Shown here: positions 37,133 through 45,124 of the stretch, piece by piece
Layout of the letters: each line of letters begins with the position of its first letter
Numbering within the stretch: position 1 is the stretch's first letter
Origin: Butyricicoccus_B sp017886875
Lineage (GTDB): Bacteria > Bacillota > Clostridia > Oscillospirales > Butyricicoccaceae
Length of the DNA stretch: 64,000 nucleotides
Assembly (NCBI GenBank): GCA_963931655.1
Contig: OZ007036.1
Span: 310,001 to 374,000 of the forward strand
Reading direction: 5' to 3'
The notes under the pieces: model-generated
Databases searched by the model: none
What the model was told of the DNA's origin: nothing
Seen by the model: only the letters and a program-made list of their open reading frames with translations
Position numbers and translations under genes: made by a program

Positions 37133-37441
37133 ATGGAGAAACAGCTGAAACCTATAAAACCCGAAGCGGGAAAATCGATTTCTGAAAAGAAAAAGCAAAA
37201 TGATGTTACTGCATCACCGGGAGAAGGTCCATTACCACTTCCAACACCAAGTTTACCATCAGGCTCTTGTATTTTGCCAAGTGATAGTATAAATCCAGAT
37301 TTATTATCACTTGCAATGGCATTTGTACCAACTCAAACATGGAAAACACCATATAATTATGATGTTGCACTAAAAAGGGGTACAGTATTTCCTTGTCTTG
37401 ATAAGCCATTTATTGGAGAGGAGGCATATAATAATGACTAA
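37133..37441 (+). CDS. cotJA: Spore coat-associated protein CotJA
   Basis: 102 residues. The N-terminal half is low-complexity (Lys- then Pro/Ser-rich, about 1-50); the conserved CotJA core follows with LAMAFVPTQTWKTPYN and KRGTVFPCLDKPFIGE. The family is about 80 residues, so the N-terminus is somewhat extended. It is an inner-coat component. GAAAGGAG precedes the ATG. Its stop overlaps the cotJB start by 8 bp, the classical operon order cotJA-cotJB-cotJC. Confidence 0.9.
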   Translation: MEKQLKPIKPEAGKSISEKKKQNDVTASPGEGPLPLPTPSLPSGSCILPSDSINPDLLSLAMAFVPTQTWKTPYNYDVALKRGTVFPCLDKPFIGEEAYNND

Positions 37442-37688
37442 TAGAGAAAATATGCTTCAAAAAATTAGAGAATATGATTTTACAATGATAGATACAGCAC
37501 TTTTTTTAAATTCTCACCCTAAAGATGCAATGGCACTAGACCATTTTCGTAAGGCAAGAGAAAAATATAATAAAGCAGTTGCAGATTTTGAAAGTAAATA
37601 TGGAGTGCTTACCATGAAAAATATGGATAATAATTTACAGTGGACTTGGATAGATGACCCATGGCCTTGGGAAGGAGCTGATAATTAA
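37434..37688 (+). CDS. cotJB: Spore coat protein CotJB
   Basis: 84 residues. Typical segments are LQKIREYDFTMIDTALFLN, HPKDAMALDHFRKAREKY and a Trp-rich end WTWIDDPWPWEG. It acts in the spore coat with CotJA and CotJC. The ATG follows GGAGAGGAGG inside the end of cotJA. The stop codon shares its last base with the A of the cotJC start (TAATG), so the three genes are translationally coupled. Confidence 0.93.
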   Translation: MTNRENMLQKIREYDFTMIDTALFLNSHPKDAMALDHFRKAREKYNKAVADFESKYGVLTMKNMDNNLQWTWIDDPWPWEGADN

Positions 37689-37900
37689 TGTGGGGTTATG
37701 AAAAAAAACTACAATATCCTGTTAAAATTAAAAATCCAGACCCTGTTGCAGCAAAAATTATAATGACACAATTAGGTGGCCCAGATGGTGAGATGGGAGC
37801 AGCAACAAGATATTTAAATCAACGTTACACTATGCCATATAAAGAATGTAAAGCAATTTTAACTGATATAGGTATATCAGTATCTATAATGTACCTTTAA
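37688..37900 (+). pseudogene. cotJC: CotJC (manganese catalase family), 5' part, interrupted by the element
   Basis: The first 61 codons encode the normal CotJC N-terminus, with GGPDGEMGAATRYLNQRY holding the first metal-ligand Glu. The match ends at ILTDIG, where the family continues with TEELAH. From 37873 on the frame runs into the element and stops after nine foreign residues. The rest resumes in frame at 54809. As it stands, this copy cannot fold a dimetal site. If the element is removed, a 140-residue protein results, still shorter than the usual roughly 190. The coat operon position and overlap with cotJB are conserved. Confidence 0.92.
37846..37897. repeat. attL of the cotJC element
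   Basis: The left half (to 37870) is cotJC sequence, the right half (from 37873) is the end of the element. The core ATATAGGTA (37866-37874) is repeated at 54804-54812. The GG at 37871-37872 is the inferred crossover dinucleotide, because only there do the coding frame and the dyad of the joined element ends both centre. Confidence 0.85.
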
Positions 37901-37903
37901 TTA

Positions 37904-38383
37904 TTATTTTATATTTATAACTTTTAAACCGTTTTTAACTGCATATTTAGTGGTATAAGCAGTGCCACCGCTATTTTTATACTGATATGCAATACATACA
38001 GATGATATATCAACAAGTTGCCTATCTCTTTTATAATAACAGCCACGACTATAAGCATCTTGGGTATATATAACCCTTGAGGCTTTATTTTTATGATTTT
38101 CAAGCTGTATTATTTCTTCTGTACCCCATGTTTTCTCATGTTCGTAATGATTTTGAAAAGGTAAAATCAGAATTAGTTGTATATTTGGGTATTTTTCTTT
38201 AAGAGAAATAATAACTTCAGCGGCAAGTGCGTCAAAACCTCTTGCACCACCAGTACAAAAATATAAATATCCGTTTTCTATAAGTAATTCAACAGTATCA
38301 TATACAGTTGAGAATAAAATATCTTGATTTTCTTTTAATAATCGGTGTCCTGTGAAACAGACAGTTTTTTCTTTATAAATCAT
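37904..38383 (-). CDS. SLOG-family protein (DUF1273/YpsA-like)
   Basis: 159 residues with a Rossmann-like SLOG fold. VCFTGHRL at the N-terminus, FCTGGARGFDALAAEV as the nucleotide-binding glycine loop, ILPFQNHYEH, and the end YKNSGGTAYTTKYAVKNG are typical. SLOG proteins are thought to bind or process nucleotide-derived ligands and are common on mobile elements. It is the leftmost gene of the element and is read toward attL. RBS: AGAGGTGAT before the ATG. Confidence 0.82.
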   Translation of the reverse strand: MIYKEKTVCFTGHRLLKENQDILFSTVYDTVELLIENGYLYFCTGGARGFDALAAEVIISLKEKYPNIQLILILPFQNHYEHEKTWGTEEIIQLENHKNKASRVIYTQDAYSRGCYYKRDRQLVDISSVCIAYQYKNSGGTAYTTKYAVKNGLKVINIK

Positions 38384-38482
38384 AATATCACCTCTATTAC
38401 ATATAATTATATTATATGTAATACTTAGTTTTGTCCAGTATTACTTCCATCTAAAATAGAAGCAAAAGACGGAGGTGTACTT

Positions 38483-38836
38483 GTGAAAAAAGAAATAAAT
38501 GTATTAGTAGGCAAAAATATAAGATTTTACAGAGAAAATCGTGGTTATACTCGTGAAAAATTAGCAGAATTATTGAGTGTAAGTCCAAAGTTTTTATATG
38601 ATTGTGAAGTTGGTAGTGTGGGTATATCTCTTTCTACATTAAAAAAGGTTTGTGAAATTTTAGGTGTTTCTGCTGATTGCTTACTTTGGGATAATAAAAA
38701 TGAAAAATTAGATATTTCAGAGCGTTTGAAACATATACCATCTGAATATATTGAAATAATTGAAAAACTAATACAAAATCAACTCGAAATTATCGCTATC
38801 GCCACAAAAGAACCTCAAAAGAAAACAAGAAATTAA
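38483..38836 (+). CDS. XRE-family helix-turn-helix regulator
   Basis: 117 residues. The HTH (about 8-65) has FYRENRGYTREKLAELLSVSPKFLYDCE and LKKVCEILGVSADCLLW, followed by a short helical tail. The start is GTG 5 bp after GGAGGTG. It is divergent from the SLOG gene and ends in a strong terminator. It could control the left arm of the element; no operator was recognised for it. Confidence 0.82.
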   Translation: MKKEINVLVGKNIRFYRENRGYTREKLAELLSVSPKFLYDCEVGSVGISLSTLKKVCEILGVSADCLLWDNKNEKLDISERLKHIPSEYIEIIEKLIQNQLEIIAIATKEPQKKTRN

Positions 38837-38866
38837 AAAAGATGCCGTAAATGGCATCTTTTTTTT
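38835..38866 (+). terminator. Intrinsic terminator
   Basis: A 12-bp stem, AAAAAAGATGCC with GGCATCTTTTTT, has a 6-base loop and T-run. Confidence 0.85.
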
Positions 38867-38922
38867 GTTGACTTTAGTTTTTTCGGGACGATACTATAAT
38901 AGAAAAATGGCGGTGATTAATT

Positions 38923-39270
38923 ATGACAGCGTATGACGTACTGTATAAGGGTTTTAAAAAGTGGTATGGCGTTTTTGTAGGTATGCAGATGAAGTATATC
39001 GGCACTACTTATATTGATTTTGATGGATTTTGGGAAGATGTTCAAGAACTTAAAATGGACGGTCTTGTGATAGATACAGAGCCGCCGAAAATTGTGGGTT
39101 TAGCGGGATTAGAAGGTATAACCTATTCAAAATGGGAGGTGTTTGAAAAACTTAAGAATAAAAGTTTTTCAACGGGATATAAATATTTTACTTTAAGTAC
39201 AAGTCAGTATGATGAAATGTTTTTGCTATATGGGTATAAAAACAAAGAAAGAAATGCTAAAAAGTTTTAA
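38923..39270 (+). CDS. Unknown small protein of the element
   Basis: 115 residues, not recognised. It is rich in Tyr, Phe and Lys, soluble, with no membrane segment or cysteine pair. Distinct stretches are YDVLYKGFKKWYGVFVG and a Gly-rich turn VGLAGLEGITYSKWE. ATG follows GGCGGTG. It stands before another unknown small gene on the same strand, 64 bp away; the two may be a unit. A TATAAT lies about 25 bp upstream, but the nearest TTGACT is 21 bp from it. Confidence 0.6.
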   Translation: MTAYDVLYKGFKKWYGVFVGMQMKYIGTTYIDFDGFWEDVQELKMDGLVIDTEPPKIVGLAGLEGITYSKWEVFEKLKNKSFSTGYKYFTLSTSQYDEMFLLYGYKNKERNAKKF

Positions 39271-39334
39271 ATTACAGAAAAAATCGCACGATTTTTATAT
39301 TTCAGTATATTTTAAGATGTAGGAAGTGTTAGAT

Positions 39335-39673
39335 ATGAGTTTTAAAGCAGATTTAGAGCAATTTTTCGAGAGCGAACAGACAGACTATGAATATAAGTTT
39401 AGTTATGATGTTGAAAATCTAGTACGTATAGATTATTTGAAATATATAAAATTAAATAAGGCAAATAATAACTTTGAATATCATAATTTTCTTTGTTGGA
39501 AGATTGATGGTGAGATTAGGAAAGGTTTAAGTCTTTACGGTGATTTAGAACCGGAATGGGAGTGGTTACGTTACTACTATAAGGTAGAAACGGAAAAAGA
39601 CATAGATTTTTCTTCTTATGAACCGTTTAGATTATGGGTACTCTTAGATTTTATTTTACAACTTAGCGAATAA
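39335..39673 (+). CDS. Unknown acidic small protein of the element
   Basis: 112 residues, not recognised. It is acidic and aromatic, with EFFES-type Glu runs at the N-terminus and WEWLRYYYKVETEKD near residue 80. ATG at 39335 follows AGGAAG; a GTG at 39326 is possible. A terminator follows directly, so it closes the run. Small acidic proteins on mobile elements include DNA mimics and antitoxins, but nothing here proves either. Confidence 0.6.
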   Translation: MSFKADLEQFFESEQTDYEYKFSYDVENLVRIDYLKYIKLNKANNNFEYHNFLCWKIDGEIRKGLSLYGDLEPEWEWLRYYYKVETEKDIDFSSYEPFRLWVLLDFILQLSE

Positions 39674-39677
39674 GGAT

Positions 39678-39702
39678 ACGCTCCATTTTGGGGCGTTTTT
39701 TT
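39678..39702 (+). terminator. Intrinsic terminator
   Basis: ACGCTCC pairs with GGGGCGT including a G-T pair, followed by seven T. Confidence 0.8.
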
Positions 39703-39808
39703 ATTGTCAAATTATAATAATACGCATGTAAGATGACAAAAGAGTACATGTGTGTTCATATGACTACAGTTGATTTTATATTCATATGAAATTAATAAAA
39801 GGTGGTAA

Positions 39809-40584
39809 ATGAAGATGAAATCTAAAAAAATATATGTGCGTGTAAGTGATAAACGCTATGAGTTTTTGGTAAATAAATCTGAAGTCGCATATACACTGTG
39901 GCAACATTCGGTTAAAGTTGGAATGGCGGGTTATAGTGAAAAGTTTAACAGATTTTTCCATACTATATAACTTATTTCGGGAATAAGATTTTTTTAGTAA
40001 ATCCTATTGAAGGTTGGGTTAAGGCATTTAAGAGAAGCGGAAAATTAAGAAAAAAGAAAATAAATGGTATTTTAACAGGTGTTATCAATCATAAACGTGT
40101 AGTTTTAGCAGCAACAAGCGAAGGGTTATATGTACCGCTTATTGAAGAAAACACTTTTTTTGGTTTAAAAGAAATACAGCCTACATATTTAGCACAAAAA
40201 GATAACAAAAAATCAGAACGTAAGAAAAAACGTGAGAAAGGTTTAAAGTCAAAGGAAAAACCTTGGCTTACAACAACGTTAGACAAGATAGGTAATTCCA
40301 CTTTTACTATTAAAACACATTCTATGATAGCGCTTATGATATTTGGGCTTGAGGTTATGAAATACGGCGTCATGGAAGGCAATAGTATTTTTACTATAGA
40401 CCACATAAATGGAATACATAATGATAATAATATCGAAAACCTACAGCTATTAACAAGAATATCGAATGATAAGAAAAGAAATAAACCGCAAAATTGGTAT
40501 TTAGATTATTTTATTTATTGGGATACAAGAGTAAGACAAGCAAGGATAAATCAAGAATATTTGGATTTTAGAAGAAGAATCTGA
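39809..40584 (+). pseudogene. HNH endonuclease gene with one frameshift
   Basis: The first frame gives MKMKSKKIYVRVSDKRYEF and stops at 39970. The rest continues in another frame to 40584; adding one T to a five-T run near 39955 joins them as FNRFFPYYITYFGNK. The product of about 258 residues ends with a homing-type HNH core, TIDHINGIHNDNNIENLQLL. A basic Lys/Arg-rich linker lies before it. Such free-standing endonucleases nick or cut DNA at specific sites and are common on phages. The GGTGG site lies just before the first ATG. Decay or a lost base in assembly are both possible. Confidence 0.75.
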
Positions 40585-40609
40585 TTGAAATTTAATTTAG
40601 TAAATGAAA

Positions 40610-40648
40610 AAAGTGATTATTGCCGATTTGCGTTGCAGTAATCACTTT
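40610..40648. terminator. Bidirectional terminator between HNH and repressor genes
   Basis: AAAGTGATTA pairs with TAATCACTTT, extended by TTGC/GCAG-type pairs around a loop. T-rich flanks serve both convergent genes. Confidence 0.75.
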
Positions 40649-40662
40649 AATATTTGATAAAT

Positions 40663-41586
40663 TTAAATCTTTCCGGAATAAAAATTATATAGAGTTTGTA
40701 ATGTCTTGTATTTATAATCTGTTTCAATATCCAGTTTAGATAGGACTTCTTCTGATAAAGGTATGTCTATATTAACATTTTTTTCTTTAGTAATTTGGGC
40801 TGTCATAACTTGTAGTTCTTCTTTTATTTTTATTAGTTTATATGTTTTCAATATTTCACTTATTTGTGATAGATTATTCAAATCGGTTTCGATTGCGTTG
40901 AAAGGGATACAGCCAACTTGAATATTTTTAGTTAAAACCTTTTTTAAATCTTCTAATTTAGAATATTTTGTTAAAATTATTTTATCAGTAAGCCATTCAA
41001 AATGAACATCTTCAAATACATATTTTGGGAAGTAATTTAATGAAAATAAATCCGCAATAATACCTATAATCGGCAAATATGTTTTACTATTCAATTGAGT
41101 ATCAGTTTTATAAGTTCTAACATTAAAACCGTTTTCTTGCGACAGTTCAAGTATAATATTTAAGCCGTTTAGTAATTCTCTCATATTTGAAGTGACTTCT
41201 TCAGGTGAATAACCTTGGTTTTCATAATGATTTTTAGCGTCGTCTAATGCTTTCCATGCACGGTATGAGAAACCATATTTTTCAAAAGGTGCATACTTAG
41301 AAGAATCGTCATGAACTGCAGCGTTGTCATAACCTAAAAGCCAACTTTCGGAAACTCCAAATGCTTCAGCTATTTTTTGTATATGTTTTTGTCGTGGTTG
41401 TATATCTTTTTTTAGCCAGTTATCAACCGCTTGAGGAGAAACCCCTGCTACTTTACCGATATCGCTATAAGATAAACCTTTTTTCTTATTTAATTTTTCC
41501 AATAATTCTGAGTTCTTAGGTTTATATGGAGATTTCGGGGACATTAAAGATATTAGATTTTTTGCAAAATTACTATTTTTTATCAT
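40663..41586 (-). CDS. Phage-type repressor with N-terminal XRE helix-turn-helix
   Basis: 307 residues. The HTH (about 28-88) has LNKKKGLSYSDIGKVAGVSPQAVDNWLKK and IAEAFGVSESWLLG. The remaining two thirds is not a recognised peptidase domain (no LexA-like Ser-Lys pair is apparent) and is mostly helical. Two copies of a dyad in the divergent intergenic region are likely operators. AGAGGTG precedes the ATG. It probably controls its own expression and that of the operon that starts at 41844. Confidence 0.82.
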   Translation of the reverse strand: MIKNSNFAKNLISLMSPKSPYKPKNSELLEKLNKKKGLSYSDIGKVAGVSPQAVDNWLKKDIQPRQKHIQKIAEAFGVSESWLLGYDNAAVHDDSSKYAPFEKYGFSYRAWKALDDAKNHYENQGYSPEEVTSNMRELLNGLNIILELSQENGFNVRTYKTDTQLNSKTYLPIIGIIADLFSLNYFPKYVFEDVHFEWLTDKIILTKYSKLEDLKKVLTKNIQVGCIPFNAIETDLNNLSQISEILKTYKLIKIKEELQVMTAQITKEKNVNIDIPLSEEVLSKLDIETDYKYKTLQTLYNFYSGKI

Positions 41587-41633
41587 ATATAAACACCTCT
41601 TTTAAATAAGAATACCAGACATATGCAATTACG

Positions 41634-41747
41634 TCAATAAAAAATTGATAATATATAATATATCTATTTTAAATTGAATATTATCCTTGCTTACAATAAA
41701 ATATCAATTTTAATTTTAAATTATAAAACATATCAATAAAAAATTGA
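41634..41747. promoter_or_regulatory. Operator region with two identical dyads
   Basis: The 15-bp dyad TCAATAAAAAATTGA occurs at 41634-41648 and again at 41733-41747, exactly 99 bp apart, with a related half-site (TATCAATTTT) at 41702. The copies lie between the divergent repressor gene and the 41844 gene. The spacing of about nine and a half helical turns would allow looping. The intervening DNA is AT-rich. Confidence 0.6.
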
Positions 41748-41843
41748 AGAAAAGAGTTGCGGAGCAAAATACCGTATGATATCATAAACACATCAAGAAC
41801 GTTCTGATAAAAAATAAAATCTAATTGTTAGAAAGGTGTATAA

Positions 41844-42506
41844 ATGATGAATAGTGTTATTTTAGAGGCAAAAGGTGTACTGATAAATTATTCTGAGATG
41901 TTAAAAAATGCCAAACAAAAACAAAAAGGTATTAAGATGGTAAATAATGAGTGGAGAAAATTAAGTGCAGATATTATTGACCGCTCTTTTTATAATATCA
42001 TTTATGCTGGAGTTAGAGTTTTAAATGCTTGCAGAAAACCTTTCGATTTTCAAAAATATTTTGATAGTTTTGATATAAAACTGGCTGATAATTATGAAAG
42101 TCGTAAAAGTTTGCATAATTTTAAGGTTCTTTGGGATTTTTACGCAGATGAAAAGATTAAGCATGTTGTCGATATCTTTATGGAATATATAAACGATAAT
42201 ATAGATGATATATGTCAGTTTAATGAACAAACATTTGCAATGTGGATTTCATATAAAGTAAAAGAAGATGATTATAATTTTGACCGTACTTATAACGATT
42301 ACTTTAAGGCAACTGTTTCTGAAATACTCAATTTGTTGGAGGTAGATATTTTTTGTAGTAATAATGATTGTGAATACTGTGAATGTTGTGAATATTTTAA
42401 CACCGTTTGGCATAATTTCACATGTGATGAAGATTGTATTGATATTATAGAGTGCCATTATCCAGAAGTTTATCAGAAAATCGTTAATAGTGCATTCAAT
42501 GTATAA
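41844..42506 (+). CDS. Unknown protein with a cysteine cluster
   Basis: 220 residues, not recognised. The N-terminal half is helical and basic; the C-terminal part is acidic with a Cys cluster CSNNDCEYCECCEYF followed by CDEDC, which could hold a metal. The start may be 41844 or the next ATG codon; AAAGGTG lies upstream. It heads a run of five small plus-strand genes up to a terminator at 44.0 kb and faces the operator region of the repressor. Confidence 0.6.
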   Translation: MMNSVILEAKGVLINYSEMLKNAKQKQKGIKMVNNEWRKLSADIIDRSFYNIIYAGVRVLNACRKPFDFQKYFDSFDIKLADNYESRKSLHNFKVLWDFYADEKIKHVVDIFMEYINDNIDDICQFNEQTFAMWISYKVKEDDYNFDRTYNDYFKATVSEILNLLEVDIFCSNNDCEYCECCEYFNTVWHNFTCDEDCIDIIECHYPEVYQKIVNSAFNV

Positions 42507-42522
42507 TAAGGAGGATGTTTTT

Positions 42523-43170
42523 ATGAAAAAGTTAAATTATGAGCAGAAATCAGTGGTTTTTGAAGATTGTATATCACAAATTAAAATATCTCTTTGGGGA
42601 TATATCACAGAACTTACTGATATCATTGATGAAGCAAGAGCAGCGTACGGTAATAGAGATTGTATTAATCTTGCTTATGCAGCGGCAGATTCTTTATTCC
42701 AAACACTAGGTATTGATACAAGTTTTATGAATAATCCACAATATAAAAATTGTATTGATGAATGCTATAGTGAGTTTGCATATACAAAAAAATGGGTTAA
42801 AGATAATCTGTTACTTTTAACTGAAGAAATGTACGGTTATAAAGATTTAATTGAAGCATATGAAAAAGAATACGCTGATAATATTGATTGGCTATATAAT
42901 AATATAAATCTTGTTATGCATAAGGACAGAAAATGCAAAGAGTTATGGTCTTTAGGTAGAATTATTCAAGAAAAAGTCGGAAGAAATCCACTTCAGTTAA
43001 AAGAGTTTTTTGATAAATGCAGTGATATTGAAAAGGTAAAATATTATATGGGTTTTGTATCGCTATGTGCATTTATAAGTTATTTTCATATCGGAGATTG
43101 CATGGAAGAAATTAGAGAAGATAGTGGTTTTAAAAAATATACTATGGTTTTAGGACATGAAAACTTATAA
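42523..43170 (+). CDS. Unknown helical protein of the element
   Basis: 215 residues, not recognised. It is soluble, Tyr- and Asp-rich and probably all-helical, with DCISQIKISLWGYITELTDI near the start and YYMGFVSLCAFISYFHIGD near the end. ATG at 42523 follows AAGGAGG; an earlier in-frame ATG lies inside the preceding gene. It starts 16 bp after the preceding stop and is probably co-transcribed with it. Confidence 0.62.
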   Translation: MKKLNYEQKSVVFEDCISQIKISLWGYITELTDIIDEARAAYGNRDCINLAYAAADSLFQTLGIDTSFMNNPQYKNCIDECYSEFAYTKKWVKDNLLLLTEEMYGYKDLIEAYEKEYADNIDWLYNNINLVMHKDRKCKELWSLGRIIQEKVGRNPLQLKEFFDKCSDIEKVKYYMGFVSLCAFISYFHIGDCMEEIREDSGFKKYTMVLGHENL

Positions 43171-43346
43171 TTTGCTTATATATAATCTTTATTATAGAAT
43201 AAAAATGCGAAAACTAGAAGGTTTATTATAATCATCTAGTTTTTTTATATCTAAAAATAATTTTTAGCTAAAAATATTTTAAATCTACAGTTATAACTAC
43301 AGTTAAAATAATATTAATGTGAAATTACATGAAGAAGGTGTTCGGT

Positions 43347-43505
43347 ATGAATAATCAGATTGACTCACTGCATGATTTTGCATATATCGGTATTACTTAT
43401 ATGGGTATGAGTGAAGAAGAAAGTTATAAATGGGCTAATGATATGATAGAACTCATAAGAAATTGTATGATGAATTATATAAATGGTGATAATCAAAGTT
43501 TATAA
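43347..43505 (+). CDS. Unknown 52-residue protein
   Basis: A short open frame with ATG 7 bp after AAGGTG. The product is acidic, with a repeated Met/Tyr pattern (YIGITYMGMSEEESYKW) and a helical end. Not recognised. It sits in the same operon-like run as its neighbours, and its length and spacing fit small phage or element genes. Confidence 0.5.
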   Translation: MNNQIDSLHDFAYIGITYMGMSEEESYKWANDMIELIRNCMMNYINGDNQSL

Positions 43506-43529
43506 ATTGTATTTGAAAGCGGTGATTTT

Positions 43530-43682
43530 GTGGGACGTTTTTTTGAAGTTAATTGTCCATATTGTGGTTATGTGTTGCCGGCATTACCACACTATAAAAA
43601 TCAAGGACTAATTTTAGTGTTATGTAGAAAATGCGGTCGCTCCTGTTATATTAATCAAGGGAAAGCATTAAAGAGGTTTTAA
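43530..43682 (+). CDS. Small zinc-ribbon protein
   Basis: 50 residues starting with GTG. Two pairs of cysteines, CPYC and CRKC, 25 residues apart, form a zinc ribbon, followed by RSCYINQGKALKRF. Such mini zinc ribbons may bind nucleic acid or a protein partner. The ribosome site GCGGTG is modest, so the start is less certain than the frame. Confidence 0.55.
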   Translation: MGRFFEVNCPYCGYVLPALPHYKNQGLILVLCRKCGRSCYINQGKALKRF

Positions 43683-43732
43683 AATTAGAAATTATATTAA
43701 AAATAAAATGAATTATGGAGGATTATTGTATT

Positions 43733-43993
43733 ATGGAAGAGAAAGATTTAGATTATTTAAGTTTACTAGAAGATGAAGACTGTTTAGTTGATGAAAAAGA
43801 GATACTTCCGTCGTTTAGTTGCAACACAAGATTATTGCACCGTTTGGCATATATAAAGCGTTGTTTAAGGCTGTTAGCGTTAAACACTATGGAAGAACAT
43901 ACAAAAATAGATGCAATTCGTTTGCAAGATGAAATTGATAAAATAGTTGTAATATATAGTCTGGATTGTGTTGATGATTACCTTTTGGGATAA
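43733..43993 (+). CDS. Unknown acidic protein
   Basis: 86 residues, strongly acidic at the N-terminus (SLLEDEDCLVDEKE) and basic in the middle (HRLAYIKRCLRLLALN). Not recognised. ATG at 43733 is preferred because GGAGG lies between it and an earlier ATG at 43715. It is last in the run before a terminator. Confidence 0.55.
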   Translation: MEEKDLDYLSLLEDEDCLVDEKEILPSFSCNTRLLHRLAYIKRCLRLLALNTMEEHTKIDAIRLQDEIDKIVVIYSLDCVDDYLLG

Positions 43994-43996
43994 CAT

Positions 43997-44037
43997 AAAA
44001 AGCATCTAATGGAATTAAAATCCTATTAGGTGCTTTA
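43997..44037 (+). terminator. Intrinsic terminator
   Basis: AAAGCATCTAATGG pairs imperfectly with CCTATTAGGTGCTTT, followed by T-rich sequence. It closes the run of small genes; about 230 bp without a gene follow up to the restriction gene. Confidence 0.7.
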
Positions 44038-44268
44038 TTTATTTTTAATGAGTAGCATGTATAAACTATTACATAGACAATATGCACAAAAACATATGTG
44101 AATATATAAAAAATATTCTACTTTTAATGGGTTGAAATAGACATAAATTATAACTGTTAGAGACATATATATAAGGAATAGTATAAATCAAATCATTATA
44201 TATGACTTTACTTATATGATGATTTATGTTATAATAAATATCTTTAGTAAATAGTTAAGGGTGAAATA

Positions 44269-45114
44269 ATGAAAAATATAATAGATGCTATAATAAATCT
44301 AGTAACTGATCCAAAAGTAGAGTTGGTTCGTCATTATTCTTATGTTAATCGTGCAAATAATATGGGTGATGCTCTTGAAGAATACATAAAAGACTTGTTT
44401 GCAGGGACGGTAGATGAAACTGATGAGAACATAAGAAATAGTAAATTATCTGATGTTTTTTCTTATATGGGTAATGCAACAAATCCTCCTGATAGTATGC
44501 TAAAAAATGGCGGAGATGCAATAGAAGTGAAAAAATTGCAGGGTATCAATGATTTGGCACTTAATTCATCACATCCTAAGCGTACTTTAAAAATAGATAA
44601 TCCTAAAATTAATAGCCATTGTCGTGATTGTGAAAAATGGTCAGAGCGTGATATGCTTTATGTAATAGGTGTGTGTGATACAAAGAAGATAAAACAGTTG
44701 TGTATGGTTTATGGAACAGAATATTGTGCAGATATTGAAACATATACGAGAATAGAAAATGTAGTAAAAGAAGGGTTACAAAGTATAGAGAATGTGGAGT
44801 TAGCACAAACAAATGAGTTAGGTCGTTTGAATAAGGTTGACCCTTTGGGTATAACAAATATGCGAATTAGAGGTATGTGGACAATAATGAATCCATTAAA
44901 AGTTTTCAATTATGTCTACATGCCCAATTCTTCTAAAACATTTAATTTTATGTGCTTGATTAATTCTGAAAAATACGCTACATTAAGTAATATTAAAAAT
45001 TTAGAGGGTTTTACAAATGAAGTACCAGATTTAAATATAAAAGATGTCAAAGTTAAAAATCCTAATAATCCCGCTCAATTAATAGAGTGTAAGTTGATAA
45101 CGTTTGCTATATAA
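44269..45114 (+). CDS. NgoPII-family type II restriction endonuclease
   Basis: 281 residues. The start, IIDAIINLVTDPKVEL and RANNMGDALEEYIKDLFAG, matches the NgoPII family as I remember it. The PD-(D/E)xK site is seen as PPDSMLKNGGDAIEVKK. NgoPII cuts GGCC. A HaeIII-like methyltransferase gene follows 10 bp later, which supports GGCC as the target. GGGTG precedes the ATG. As cargo of an integrated element it would act as an addiction module and a barrier against other DNA. Confidence 0.85.
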   Translation: MKNIIDAIINLVTDPKVELVRHYSYVNRANNMGDALEEYIKDLFAGTVDETDENIRNSKLSDVFSYMGNATNPPDSMLKNGGDAIEVKKLQGINDLALNSSHPKRTLKIDNPKINSHCRDCEKWSERDMLYVIGVCDTKKIKQLCMVYGTEYCADIETYTRIENVVKEGLQSIENVELAQTNELGRLNKVDPLGITNMRIRGMWTIMNPLKVFNYVYMPNSSKTFNFMCLINSEKYATLSNIKNLEGFTNEVPDLNIKDVKVKNPNNPAQLIECKLITFAI

Positions 45115-45124
45115 GGAACATATT

